From positions 45,340,879-45,404,878 of the forward strand of contig NC_089238.1 of assembly GCF_963924675.1 (NCBI RefSeq): a stretch of 64,000 nt of DNA, written 5' to 3'. Both the position numbers and the translations under genes were made by a program. Below the pieces are notes generated by a model. It saw only the letters and a list, made by a program, of their open reading frames with translations. It was not told where the DNA came from and made no database searches. This document shows, one piece after another, positions 38,061-51,200 of this stretch; positions within the stretch are counted from its first letter, which is position 1, and each line of letters begins with the position of its first letter. Source of the stretch: Phocoena phocoena. Taxonomy: Eukaryota > Chordata > Mammalia > Artiodactyla > Phocoenidae.

Positions 38061-38500
38061 GTTTTGTTTTGTATTCACTTCCCGTTGGCTGCTGTAGCCA
38101 CTTACCACAAACTCGGTGGCTTAAAACAACACAAATTTATTACCTTACAGCTCTGGAGGTCAGAAGTCCAAAATGGGTTAAAATTGAGGTGTCAGCAGGC
38201 CTGTGCGGCTTCTGCAGGCTCTAAGGGAGAATGTTTTCCCGCCTTTCCTAATTTCTAAATGCTTCCCGCTTACTGCATCGTTAGAAACTCTGGGTTCTGC
38301 CTGCCTCTTTCACATCCAAGGACCTTTGTGATGACTTTGGGCCCACCTGGATAATCCGAGATAGTCTCCCTGAGGTCAGCTGATTAGCAACCTTAATTCC
38401 TTCTACAGTCCCAATTCCCCTTTGCCACGTAAAATAACGTATTTGCTACATCCGAAGATTTAGGGCTCAGACATCTTTGGGGCCACTATTCTGGGGAGCT
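38060..38500. repeat. Old interspersed repeat, probably an ERVL-type LTR
   Basis: 'gctgctgtagccacttacca', 'acttggtggc'-like 'actcggtggcttaaaacaac', 'acagctctggaggtcagaag', 'gcccacctggataatccgag' and 'ggggccactattctg' follow a common mammalian repeat consensus. Family name not settled. Confidence 0.6.
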
Positions 38501-39560
38501 GAGGGGTGCCAGGTGAGGAGGAGGTCAGAAGGAATGGTGCCCCCAGGTGTGTGGGTTGAGTAGGTGTGGGCAGGACAGTAGAGTGTGAGCACCGCCCTGG
38601 AGGACTTATCTTCTCGCTGGGGGAGCAGCTGAACGCACGTCAGGGCACGTCGTCATGTGCTATGGGGAAAATATTCCTGGTGGGGAGGGGTTATGGGGCA
38701 TCGGGTGGGGGGTGAGTGGGTTGCAGTTTAATCAGGGTGGGCCTCACTGAGGAGTCGACGGTTGAGCCAGGACCAGAAGGAGAAGAAAGGAGTTGCAAAG
38801 CAGCCTGGGAAAAGAGAGTGATGTCCAGCCTTGCACAAGCTGGTCCTGTCTGGTCCTTGAGCTTTACGCTCTGAGCTTCTCCCCTCTGAGCTTCAGCTCT
38901 CAAGGGACTTGCAGTCCCCCCAGTTGAGCCTGGCTTCCTCTGGCTCTGGTGCCACTGTGGACGCTGACGTTTTAACTGCCAGGCATTCTCACCAAGGAAT
39001 TCACCCCCACCCCCAATCTAGGGACCTCTTCCTGTGCTTTTTTCTGACCTACCACTTACCGTGCAGACTTGCAGGTTTCCTCATCTCTCAGGCCCAGGAG
39101 CCTTTAAGCTCTCGGCAGCCAGGGACTCTCCTCTTCACTGCTGTGTCCCCAGCACCTAGCGTTTGTCTGTCTCGTGGATGTTTGTTGAAGGTCCACAATG
39201 TGAATGTGCAGTCTGGTTTCCGTTGGTGTCCTGACAGACGCCAAATGCCAGGCAGCGAGTCCCAAATCCCAGTTACTCCCCCGACCCACCCCAAACCTGC
39301 TCCTCTCCTGTCTCGGTTAATGGCACCCACCACGCACCCAGTTGCTCCAGCTAGCAGCCTCAGAGTCATTTCTTGACTCCTGTTTTTCTCGTGTGTCACG
39401 TATCTGGTCCTTAGCAAAACCTTTTGATTCAATCCTAGAAACAGGTCCAGAATCTGCTATTGCTGTCACCTCCCCCACTTCCTTGGCCCAAGTCATCAGC
39501 GTTTCTCAGTGGCCCTGGTGCATCAGCCTCCTAACTGGCGCCTCTGCTTTCTCCCTTGCC
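38500..39560. other. Intergenic sequence, no gene recognised
   Basis: A short L2/MIR-like phrase ('cactgctgtgtccccagcac') is near 39135. Otherwise nothing. Confidence 0.35.
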
Positions 39561-40078
39561 TCCTATAGTTTAGTGTTGACACAGGAGCCAGAGTGACCTT
39601 GAAAATAAATCATGTCACTTCTCTGATGATCTCCCCCCTCAGTGGCTTCCTTTGACACAGTAAGATCAGAAGTCCTTTTTGTTGTGGCCTCCACCTGGCC
39701 TCACCTGTTTCCCCAGCCCCATCAACTGTTCACGCCCTTCCCTCATTCTGCCCAGCCCCAGTGACCACATTTCTGAGCATGCCAGGAACTCTCCCACCTC
39801 AGGGCCTTTGCACTGGCTGTTGCCTCCATCTGGACTCCCTTCCCCAAGATGGCAGCAAGGTCCACTCCCTCACCTCATTCACATCTCTTCTTGAATTTCA
39901 CCTATTCAGAGAACCTAAAATAGTGCCTCCCTCCCCTCTTCCTATCTCTTTCCCTTGTTGAACTTTAGAGCACGTATCACAACTTTATGAACATTTTAAT
40001 CTATGTATTGTCTTCTTCACCTTAGAGTATAAGCTCCATGAAGGTACTCAACAAATACTTGTTATTGAATAAAGGTGC
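39560..40078 (+). repeat. L2 LINE 3' end
   Basis: Classic order: 'caggagccagagtgaccttg', 'cctcagggcctttgcactgg', 'ctgttgcctccatctggact', 'gagtataagctccatgaagg', 'actcaacaaatacttgttat'. One of the best-preserved L2 tails in the window. Confidence 0.8.
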
Positions 40079-42060
40079 CCATGGGAGTGGCACCCAAACT
40101 GGGAAGCCAGGGAGGGATTCCCAGAGGAAGGGGCAGTCCCTTTGTTGCTGCTGCCAAAGGGGGCGTGTGGGCCACACGTTCAAGGGTGCACCAGATACAC
40201 CAAAGGGAGGCTCCTTGTGGGATCATGTGTTCCCCGAGGGTCAGGGCCATGCCCTCTCAGTGCCACCGAGCCTATCCCCTATGTCTTTGTCTTCCTTCCA
40301 TCTCCCCATGCAACCTGTGGTAGAAAGTAGTTGTCAGGAAAATTATATTATTGACAGTTTTCTTGGGGAAAGAACTGCAGTGGTCCAAACCATTTTGGGT
40401 TCTTCCCAGTGACCTGGCACCTTGTGGATTTGACCACCCTGCTCTCTCGGCCCTGAGATGCAACTAATTCCAGCGAATCGAGTTAGCTGTGTGACAGGGC
40501 TCTCTTCCTCAGGACTTACTAACTGGACTTGGTGTTCCTGGGCATTTTCCTTTTTCTTCGTAGCCTGTTTCTGCTGGCCTTTGTGTTAGAAGGTGGGGCT
40601 GTTGATAGAGTTGCCTGGAGAAACTCAAGACAAGAGAAAGGTGCTGGACCTCACAGGGGTGGGGCCGTTCCTGGGGTGGTCCTAGGAGGCTAGGGTAGAA
40701 GACAGGTGTCCCCCTCCAAAATACAGAGTTAGATGGGTTTGTGCCTGGCTTTTGGTAATCTTTCCAAAGGGAATTTTGTGAATGGAGAATGTACCTGGGA
40801 GACAGTTGCCTTTAAGTTTGAAATCTCTGCGTCTGCATGGGACTGCTCTATTTTGGACTTTGGTCTCAGGTCCCAAGGCTCTATGTGGAATGGGAAATTC
40901 CACTCAAGGGCATGGAGCTGGGCTAGGATCTTCCGCTGAAGGGTTGTGTTTAGAGCTCACCAGCTCCTAACGCACCTGTGAGTCCGGCAGCAACAAAGTC
41001 TGGTGTCCACAAGAGAGAAAGAAGAGGGTGAAATGAATCCCAGATGCCATCCCACGCTCCCTGTCACCCCAGCCCCTGTTCCCCTGGCGTGGGCTCCTAA
41101 CACAGGAGAGAGTCAGCACAGCCCTGAGGACGGCACGGCACTGTGATGGCCTTAGCATCACCCTCCCCTCTCCCTTTGTCTCAATAGACAGATACCTGCA
41201 TTCACAATGAACTAAACGGGCTTCTGAAAGACCAGGTGTCCCTGACGGCATGAGTTTCCCCTTCTGCTGAATAGAGATTGTGCCTGGGAGAAAGGGCTCC
41301 CAGGCCCTTTCCCTTTCCAGCAAATCTGGGTCCCGGAGTTGCAATCAGGTAGAAAAGGACCCACCTCTGCCCCTGCATGCATCCCAGGCTGTGGCAACCG
41401 CTCCACCCCATCTTGCCTCGGGGGCTTTGAGGGGAAGCCCAGGCAGAGCGGTGTGTGTCAGCAGGGCAGGTGTGAAGCTATAGACTGGGCTACAGCGCCT
41501 CATCCTGGGGGATGCTGGCCGAGGACACCTAGGGATGATAGGGTGGGGGGCTGCGCTTAGTGGACAGGAGATCCCCTGGTAGGATACATAGGGGTGGCAG
41601 GGAAATCGGTATTAGGCAGTGCAACAGGGCCTCGTGGGAGCTGGTGGGTGGTTCCCCTTCCCCTCACTCTGTTTCTGTCTCTTTCTCTGTCTCTCAGTCT
41701 CTGTCCTTCCACCCTTCCTTCTTTCCTGTGTTTTTCTCTGCATCTTCTCTCCACTAACTCTCTGACTCTCCCGGGCTCTTGGTTCCTACTCTTCTCAGCA
41801 TCACTTCAGGCTTGGTTTTGGATCGCTGTCGTGCCACCTCTCGCCCCCAAAGCTGTATCACCACCCAGCTTCAATGCCACACATTCTGCCTGACAGCCCT
41901 GGCTCTCAACCTCAGATTCCAGGAGACTCTTAGGGGCCCCGCTTGGACCAGATGTCCACTCTCGGCCCCGTCAGCTGTGGGCAGGCAGACAGAGGTCAGG
42001 TGGCTCGCCGGCTGCATCATCCAGGGGGTGAACAGGACAGGCTCTCTCAGAAAGGGGCGT
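40078..42060. other. Intergenic sequence, no gene recognised
   Basis: A (TCTC/TG)-rich patch lies at 41670-41705. Frames up to 125 codons show no domain. Confidence 0.4.
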
Positions 42061-42245
42061 GGCTGGGAAAGAAAGGCGTAGATTCGACCCACAGGGCTCT
42101 ATTGCTCCAGGTGAGTTCCTGGTTATTGAACGGACACTTCCAAAGTGACTTAACGTCTTTGAGCTTTAGTTTTTTCATCTGAAAATCGTATCCATCACAA
42201 GGATTGTTGCGACGTTAAATGAGGTAATGTCAAAACAGTCAGTAT
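42060..42245 (+). repeat. MIR SINE fragment
   Basis: 'aagtgacttaacgtctttga' then 'gctttagttttttcatctga' and 'tgttgcgacgttaaatgagg' is MIR order. Confidence 0.65.
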
Positions 42246-42502
42246 CTGATAGCATTAAAAAAAAATCAGGTATCTCTCTGTTCTAGGATCCCAAAGAGTT
42301 CTGTATACCCAAAGGCCATGCTGGCCCTATACCAAGGGGCATCTGATATGTTGCTGTGGGGCAAATTGCATTTCGAGGGGGAGAAGTTAAGTTCATGGTG
42401 CCTGGAACTCCTGGGTGGAGGTCCCCCCTGCTGGGTGGAGATCACGTAGTCCCACTGTTGCCACAGGCCATTGGTAGCCCTACTGTAAAGAATGTGGATC
42501 CA

Positions 42503-42628
42503 GGGAATTCCCTGGCGGTCCAGTGGTTAGAACTCCGAGCTTCCACTGCAGGGGGCTGGGGTTCAATCCCCAGTCAAGGAACTAAGGTCCCGCGAGCTGT
42601 GCGGTGCGGCCAATTAAAAAAAAAAAAA
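42503..42628 (+). repeat. CHR-related SINE, short variant
   Basis: Head 'gggaattccctggcggtcca' and 'ggttcaatccccagtcaagg', A-tail, with 'aatgtggatcca' duplicated on both sides. It differs from the common CHR form and is a separate subfamily. Confidence 0.85.
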
Positions 42629-42639
42629 TGTGGATCCAA

Positions 42640-42850
42640 TCCTCGGGATTCATACCCTGGCTTTGCGCCGCCAACTGGCCCTAAGACATGGGGCTCGTTA
42701 CTTGACCTCTTTAATCTTGAGTTTCCTCATCTGTACGCTGGAGACAATCACAGCACCCCTCTCAAGGGACTAAGAGAGATACCGCAGGCAAACTGTTTTG
42801 CATAATACCTGGCATTTAGTAAACTTTCAATGAACTGATAACTGCTGTTA
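42640..42850 (+). repeat. MIR SINE
   Basis: 'catgggctcgttacttgacc'-type centre ('gggctcgttacttgacctct'), 'gagtttcctcatctgtacgc' and 'aatacctggcatttagtaaa' make a fairly complete MIR. Confidence 0.7.
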
Positions 42851-43107
42851 TGATTTCAGAAACGTGGAAACAAACATGGAGCAGAGAAGTGACAGGCTGA
42901 TGGAGAGAAGGCAGTGAGTGGCAAGGGAAAGTACAGCGTCCTCGGGTCCCGCACCCTTGCTTCTAGTGGTTATGCCCCAGTTGGGTGGTCCCCTCACTCT
43001 CCCCACTCACTCGAGAACAGGCTCTCTCTTTGTCAGGGACTAGCGGCAGAGAGAAAGTTGACCACTCAGCCAGAACTGGGAGAGCTTCCACAGGAGAACA
43101 TTTCCTT

Positions 43108-43113
43108 TTTATT
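43108..43113 (-). other. CALB2: Candidate CALB2 polyadenylation signal (AATAAA)
   Basis: TTTATT on the + strand reads AATAAA on the CALB2 strand, about 540 bases past the stop codon. It is the first canonical signal I see downstream, which gives a 3' UTR of roughly that length. Confidence 0.5.
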
Positions 43114-43648
43114 GTCTGTCAACTCTTCTTTGGTAAACAAGAAACCCAAAGGGGAAAGGGAGCACGCCAAGTCAAGGACAGGGCCAGTGCCCGCCACGAA
43201 CAGGAGCTCTGAGAAGACAGCTACACCACTAGCGAGGCGGGGCATGGAACCTGGGGGTCCGGGGTGGCTGGTGGCATGGGGGAGAGGCAGAGGGGAGGGT
43301 GCACTCTGTTGGACATAGAAGCCTAAATCATACAGCGAATGAGCTCATGCCTCACAGTGAAGAGAGCGACGGACTCCCCACCTGTGCCCCCGCCCACCTT
43401 CTATGCGGTTGGTGCCCCTCTGCATGCAGAGCGCTGTGACTGGTCATCCAGGCTTGGGTTGGAGGGGGCTCCAGGGGGCCCGTCAGCAGCCCCTTCTGCA
43501 TCTCTTCTTTCCTGCTCTGCAGGCTGGGGTGTGTGCAGATGGCAGGGGCAGCGGGAGGGATGCTCAGGATCTCCGGGTCTGGGTGGAAGTGGCAGGGCAG
43601 CAGGGGCAGGTTTGAGGGGAGGTGGAGAAGCAGCCCGCATCCCCCCTT

Positions 43649-43765
43649 TTACATGGGTGGCTCACTGCAGAGGACAATCTCCAGGTCCTTGCGGTAGAGC
43701 TTCCCCGCCTCGGCCAAGGACATGACACTCTTTTTGTAGCTGGTGAGCTGTTGGATGTTCATTTC
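43649..43765 (-). CDS. CALB2: CALB2 exon 11 (C-terminus and stop)
   Basis: [20 protein letters not shown], then [18 protein letters not shown] and TAA. It contains the degenerate sixth EF-hand. Confidence 0.96.
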   Translation of the reverse strand, partial: EMNIQQLTSYKKSVMSLAEAGKLYRKDLEIVLCSEPPM

Positions 43766-46700
43766 CTAGGAGACAGAGAGGGAGAGGGTAAGAGGCTCAG
43801 AGGACGGCCCCACCTACACGGCCCAGCTGTTCATTCAGCCAGAACCTTTCCCTTATCCCATCTCAGTGCAAGTAGCTTAGAGGCACACAAAGCATGGGCC
43901 TTGGGAGTCAGAGAGCCCTGGATGAAAAACACTCTCCCTTTCACTTAGTGGCTGCATTGCTTTGGGGAAAGTATTCAACCTTTGCTGAGTCTCAGCTGCC
44001 TCATCTGTAAAATGGGTACAGTAACGAGCCTGCCTCATTGACGTGTTTTGATGACGTGAGGAAATGAATGTAAACAATACTTAGCACAGTACCTGACACA
44101 CAGCATGCACTCCAAACAGTAGCTGTTGATGACAGTCATTATCTATGCATGGCTTCTCCAAATTCCTCTACCTCAGTGAGCCTCCATTTACTCAATCTGC
44201 TGGGTCCCTGCAGGTGAGGAGGAGAATGCCAGGGGAGCTCCCCGGTTTCGTCTTCAGGCCCCTTGGATCATGCTTCCCTAAAAGCCTCACCCAGCGAAAC
44301 AAGGGATTCTAACTCCTTTCTCCTCCAGCGGCAAGCCTACCAGCCTACTGCTTGTTCACTGGCTCCTTGTGGCCTTGAGGGGCACTAAGACAGGTGACCC
44401 ACAGACATATGCCCAGAGTCTCATACAAAATGGAGGCCAACATGTACAGAACACCAACAGCCCACATGCCTTGTGTTGCTTTGGATGGAAATAGCCGAAA
44501 GTTCTGAAATAGAGCCAAGTCATCATCAACGTTGGAAACTCACTAAACAACTGTCTTTTTCTTTCCCTCCTCCTTCCTCTTCCTCCTCCTTTTGTATGGA
44601 ACACGTCGGCAGATCTTTTTTTTTTTTTTTTTTTAAATAGTTCCCCTTCCAGGCTGATGGGTCGTTATTTCCATTCAGCTAATGAGAAAAGTGAGGTGTA
44701 AAGACTAAGGTATTGGCTAAAGGATGGGACCAACTCTACAGCCATAAGGAGTCTTTGTCCCCTGAGTAATTCTTTACGTGGCTCACCTGCCCTCAGTGCT
44801 CCAAGGTCAGTCTTTTATTGCATCGTTTGGCAACATCCCCTCACGTTACTGATTCCTGGGTTTGTGCCACCACCCAGCCCCAAGGCACTTTGCAAGCATC
44901 TCTAGCTTTGAGGGGCATCTTCACTAAAGTTGTGAAGTTCCTGGAAAAAACGTCACCTAGTCCATAACACCAGGGTGTGCCTGAGCGACCTACCACTCGA
45001 TTAGGAGCTATGGAAGTGACCCCATATATCAAGCCTGAGCTTGACAAAACCCTCCAGTTCAGTGTGGCATCAAGAGTTTTAGCAGAATGGACAGAGGGGG
45101 CTGCTTACTTTCTGTGTCTAGAAGTGTTGCTTGAAGCTGAGGATGGCTTTAGCAAGTTGCAACTGTCTTAGGACTGCTAGGAAATGTCGAAGTTTGAGCC
45201 CATCAGCCTGTCCCTCAGGAGCCTCAAACATAAATCTGCTCAGAAACCGAATCACCGTCCGTGAAGGCACCATCAAAATGGCATACACGGACTTCCCTGG
45301 TGGCGCAGTGGTAAAGAATCCGCCTGCCAATGCAGGGGACACGGGTTTGAGCCCTGGTCTGGGAAGATCCCACATGCCACGGAGCAACAAAGCCCGTGCG
45401 CCACAACTACTGAGCCTGCGCTCTAGAGCCTGTGAGCCACAACTACTGAGCCCGCGTGCCACAACTACTGAAGCCTGCGCGCCTAGATCCTGTGCTCTGC
45501 AACAAGAGAAGCCATCGCAATGAGAAACCTGCACTTGGCAATGAAGAGTAGCCCCCGCTCGCCACAACTAGAGAAAGCCTGCATGCAGCAACGAAGACCC
45601 AACACAGCCATAGATAAATAAATAAATAATAAATTTATTTTTTAAAAAAAGGCATATGCATCTGCCATGTGGGCTCACCTAAAAATGGCCATTCCCCTCC
45701 CAACTCAGGGGCTGTTATTTACAAGCATGCAGCTCTCTCTACTGATTCATTCACTCAATCCCCATGTGCTAAATCTGGAGCTTAGTACAGGTGGAAGGCT
45801 CCCGGGTAAACAATTTTATTAATATCCTTGTTCTCTAATCTTCAGAGTTGTTTCCTAGCCCCAACACCTGACTCTTTTGTTTCCACATCTCGAGTCAAGC
45901 TGTGTAGCCATATGAGTTGTCTTTTGTGGTAATCAAGAAAGAGCCTCCTAGTTAGATGATGACCAGGAAATTCGGATCTCTCCCAAGATTTAATGCCTGC
46001 CTTCAAGGCCCATCAGCCTCAGGCATAAAGCAGGGTGATATGGAGAATAATCATGCCTCATTAATACAATTACAGTTAAAGATATTTTCCATTACGATGT
46101 GCAACATTCCTTGGACACATAAGGATGCACAAGTAATTTTCTCCTAGAGTTTGGTGCCAGGAAAACATCTGCTGAGTTCAAACACTTGGTGAGTACTTCC
46201 TTTCTTCCTAGGAAGTATTTGCTTATAATTTGTTTTCTGCCTCTTTCAAAAAGCAATTGTAGGTAGTGTAAAGCAAAAAAATAAATTTAGGGTGAAAGAA
46301 ATGAAGGATGATATTCAGGATAAAGAAGTCGGAAGGCAGTTGGAAAGGGAGACAGATAGACTCAGAGGCTGTGATGAATTTTTTGCCCTGAAATTGAGCA
46401 TTATATTTAGCTCTAGCCTGACCGCCCAGGCAGTTAGACAACGCAAGGAATTATAGAGCGTTCCTCATCTAATTAAAGAAAGCAGCAAAACCATTTTCTC
46501 AGAGAAAGACATTTTGCAGGAGGTGGAGGAAAATGCTGCCAAGACTCATCTCCCGGTTCCTGTAAAAAAGTCTTTTTTGTTGGCCGTGTGGCTGACACTT
46601 CCAAGAACTGGGCCACATCAAAACTGCCATGGCCTCATAGCTGCATTATTTACATCAGCCAGCAGGTAGAAGAAACCCAAGTGTCTGCCTGTGAATGGAC

Positions 46701-48199
46701 AGATAAAATGGGGGCTAGACACACCATGGAATGTTACTGAGCCTTAAAAAGGAAGGAATTTCCGACATGTGCTACAACATGGATGAACCTTGAAGACGTT
46801 ACGCTGAGTGAAATGAGCCAGACACAGAAAGATAAATACTGTATGATCTCACTTATATGACGTATCTAGAGCAGTGAGATGCACGGAGAAAGTAGAATGA
46901 TGAGTGCCAGTGGCCGGGGGCAGGCAGCAAGGGGGAGTTATTGTTTAATGGCTACGGAGTTTCAGTCTGGAAGGATGAAGAAGAGTGCTGGATGGTGGTG
47001 ACAGTGGCACAACATCATGAATGTAGTTAATGCCACTGAACTGTACTTAAAAATGGTTAAGATGGCAAACTTTTTTATGTGTATTAAAAAAAAAAATCAG
47101 TCAATTCAACCAGAAGAAAACCAAACCAAAAAACTGCCGTTGCCTTGTTAGGGGGTGATCAGAGAGGAGCAAAACGCACTCCTCGGCCTTCCTTCCCACC
47201 CCCATCCTGCCTCCAGGACAGCACCCCACCTCCGGGCTCAGCCACTCACCTTCTTGTTTTTCTCATACAAATCCTTCAGGAGGGCGTCCAGCTCATTCTC
47301 ATCAATGTAGCCACTTCCATCCTGGCGGGGAGCAGAGGGTCAGCACAGAGCCTCAGAACTCAGGCCCCGTGATCCCCGACCACAGTCTAGCTTTGCTAAC
47401 GGTCTCTACTCTGAGCAAAAGAGGTGCTCAAATAACGTGTCACTTCTGACTTTACCAGTCACTGCAGGAATGGGAGGGTCCAGGGAAAACTGTTGGTAAC
47501 CTTCCCTTCTGGTGTTTTTCATTTGCACTGAAATTGTCAGTGAGGTTCAAGAAGCATTTCGCTAACTCCCTGGGTGTCGAATCCCACAACAAGATGTCAG
47601 GATGAACACAGGCTATTTAAAGTTTACCCCCAAGCCTACAGTTCTAAGGAAAACCATTGGAGTCACCTACACAGGGGCAGCTAAGGGAGGGGCGACATTG
47701 GTACGGAGGGCCTCTCACTCCCCACTTCCTAGGAAGACAGCAAGATTATGACCTGGCACCAGGGGAGCAGTACTGAGCACCTCCTCTCTTTGGGTACCAA
47801 CAATGTAATCACACCCTAGTTCCAGGCATAACCCTCTTCCATGAGCTATTCTCTCCTATACTTTTAAGGAACCAAAACCTTGGGTCCCACAGGCCACACA
47901 CTGAAGGACATTTATCTTCTCACACAGCAGGAGATGCTGCAGGGAATCCAAAGGGACAGGAAGAAACTGCATGGCTCAGATTGCTGCTCCGACAGCTCGT
48001 TTACTCCTAAGGACCAAGGCGAGCCATTCTGGTGGGGTGGGGGAGGAGGGGGGGCTGGAACCGGCCTCCTGCTTTTCCATCCACACCGTCCTCTGTCTTA
48101 CCTTGTCGTAAAATGTGAAGATTGCGTTGAACTCCTCCGAGGTCAGCTTCATGCCCTGGAAGGCCCAAGGTATTAAAGACAGAAGCCAAAGCCCTGCAG

Positions 48200-48254
<55 letters not shown>

Positions 48255-51200
48255 GTGTGTGTGGTGTGTGTGTGTGTGTGTAGTGTGTGTGTGCGCGCGC
48301 GCGCGCTGAGGAGGGGTGAGCTCAGAGGGGTGAGGGGAAGGGAGGAGGAATTGAAGAAAAGCAAAGAGGCTATTTTACCTGAAATTTAAGCAGGAAGTTT
48401 TCCTGTACAGGCAAGAGTCTGGAAAGAGAATGTTAGAGCAGCGATTAGGAGACAGAGCAGAAGCAAGAACAACTCGGACCTGGGGGGAGAGGATGCAGAA
48501 GGAGCATCTGTAGTTATGGAAACGATCTCTGAGCACTTAATAATCGGGTGTCAGTGGAAAGTTCTAAAAGGAGGGAGACGGAACGTTGAGGTGATGCTCA
48601 TGATTTGATCTAACTGATTTGTGCTCAGGACACCTGACCTGTGACCTTCCCCACTGATTGATCTTGGCGATAGGGACGGTAGCACAGGGATGATCTGCAG
48701 GGATCTTGTGAAAAGTGATGCTGGGGTGAGTGAGGGCAGGCACTTACCGGGACATCTCCGAGAGGCCCAGTTTGCCGTCCCCGTTCAAGTCAAACATCCG
48801 TAGCTGTTGGGGACAGAAAGTGGTGTCTGGGTTATTTGCTTTGACTTTCTCTCATGTCGGACCTTGGCCTGCCATCCCCTGTACTGGAGAGGAAGGAGGA
48901 TGGGGGAATATGCTCATGCGTCCTCTGAGGTCACCTGGTGGCAGGGACCAGCATGGGCTGAATCGGTCACTGGGGAGACAGCAGGGACTTGGTCACGGCT
49001 CCCCTCCCCCTTTCTCAGGGACAGGGCCGCAGAAGACAGCAGACCAGCACCGAAGGCCCACCCTCTCCAAGTTTATCCTCTCCTGGAGCTGTGGAGGCTG
49101 TCATGGAAACAGATGCTCCCATCTTACAGTGTCCCAGGAGCATTTGGCTGAGTGGGGACCTCAAGAGAGAAGGCGCAGGGCCCATGAACTAGCATCCCTC
49201 TTGCTGGCTGCCACTGGGAGTCACCTCTCCTGGACCTGAAGAATCAGCTAACTAGCGACCCCACAAACCCTGAATCCCACCGATTTGGGGCCCGCGTCCT
49301 GCACCCCTGGGGAGGAGGGATACTTTCAGCCACTCACTATGGTTTGGGTGTACTCTTGGAGCTTAGGTTCATCATATGGTCGGTTCGCCTTCTTCAGCAG
49401 GTCAGACAGGAATCCCTGGAATACCAAAGTCCTCTTCAGATCTCCCAGTTCAGGCTGTCTGTCCCTGACTCACTTACCTGCTCCTTCAGACGGTCACTCA
49501 ACACTGTTTTCTGGGGCACATCATTTGCGTAGCTTGCAGCCCTCACAATTCCCTCACCCCTTAATGCTTGTGGAGTAACCCTGAAGGGGGAGGGAGCTGC
49601 TGGATGCAACCTCACCCCATAGGCCAGGCAGTAGAAACTGGCTCTGGCTCCTCAGAGAGCCCAGGACACATGCTAAGCAGTGCCTGGGACTCCTTGGGTC
49701 CAGAGGAATTTAGGGGTAGACGTGCAAGCGAGAAGGCCAAACTGCTGGAATGCCTGTCCTGGGCACTGACGTGCAGAGGAACGTGAACTGGTTGAACTCC
49801 TACAGCTCTGTGTTGCTGATTTCACATGGCTGAACATGTCCAACCATTCAGAGCTGGGCCTGAGTATCCCAAAGCAGACCACACACCTACATTCCTCACC
49901 CACCCTCTCCTCCCTCCCCAGGTTCCTTAAACCCACCACAACTTTGGTCTCAGGCCCATTTTCTGCGCCCTCCATGTCCTCTCCAAGGTTCATCTTACCT
50001 TGAGTTCGTTGGCTTCGATGTAGCCGCTTCTGTCTGTGTCATACTTGCGCCAAGCCTGCAATGGGAATGTCAACCTATTCACAAAGATTTATCCACACCT
50101 ATAAGCTTCCCTCCATCTTCCTTTAACAGGCCAGGCCGGGTCTTGATATTCAAGAATATTACAATGAGATGGGGACATGGAGATGGTCCAGACCAGTCCC
50201 TTCCATGTCGCAGTTGAAGAGATAAGGGAAGGTGTCTTGGCCAAGGTCACAGAGAAGAAAACAAGTCTGCTGGGACAAGGTCTCCTTACTGTAACTGGCT
50301 TCAGGATCATCTTGTAACCAGGGTTATGGTTTTCTAAGGTGTTAACCAGGCAGATTTTTACCAGGGCCAGCACTATGATCTGTTGGATCCCATTTTTGCT
50401 GTGGGTATATTGGGTGTCCTTTTACTGTTCTGGAAGCTTCTCATTCTCCGCGTGGGAGTTGGGGGCAAGGGTAAGAACCCTCTGGAAGGGGCAGAAGCAG
50501 GCTTTGGTTACTCCTCATTGTACTGCGTCCTCAACCCCTCCACCACGATGCATATGGCAGCCACGTCTGAAGGTGGAACAGAATTGGTAGTGTAATCAGT
50601 TTGTTTAGACTATCCCAAGGCCACTCCCCCATCTTTCTGATAAAAAACATCGCCCCATTTTTTTTTAGGAAACCACCCCTCTCTCATGCTCAGTCCACAT
50701 GGTTCCAGAGGGGCTGATCCATCTCCAGAGGGAGGCATGCGATCTAGGCCTAGACAATCGGTCCATCACTGGATCTTGCTCCATACTGGTTCTGGGCTCT
50801 GATATGAGTCCCAGATATTCAGTACATGCATTGGGTCCCTGTGAGGGACCAGAGAACTGCCTGCTGACCACAGCATCTGGGGGATCAAAGAGAAGCAGAG
50901 CTTCAGCAGGTGATATGGGTCTGACCACCTCCTTCCTCTATATTCTGGCCATCCGAGCAGGAGCAGACATCACACAGGAGAAACAAGGAAAAACAGTTGG
51001 AATGGTTTTAAAATGTTTTCACCTCCCTAGTTTCTTCACCTCCCTAGTTTCCCTCTCCTTGAATGTGGACTGAACTTAGTGACTCACTTCTAATGAATAG
51101 AACACAGCAGATACGGCAGTGTGTGGCTTCCAAGCCTAGGTCATAAAGACATCGAGGCTTCCTTCTTGTTCTGCCTCTTTGATCACTCACTCTGGAGGAA

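Noticed and set aside
11700..43000. ZNF23/ZNF19-type zinc-finger genes expected near CALB2
   Set aside because: No run of C2H2 motifs with TGEKP linkers is present in any frame, so they are not between TLE7 and CALB2 here.
48202..48306. CRISPR-like or satellite array
   Set aside because: It is a simple dinucleotide repeat with no spacers. No repeat-spacer array exists in the window.
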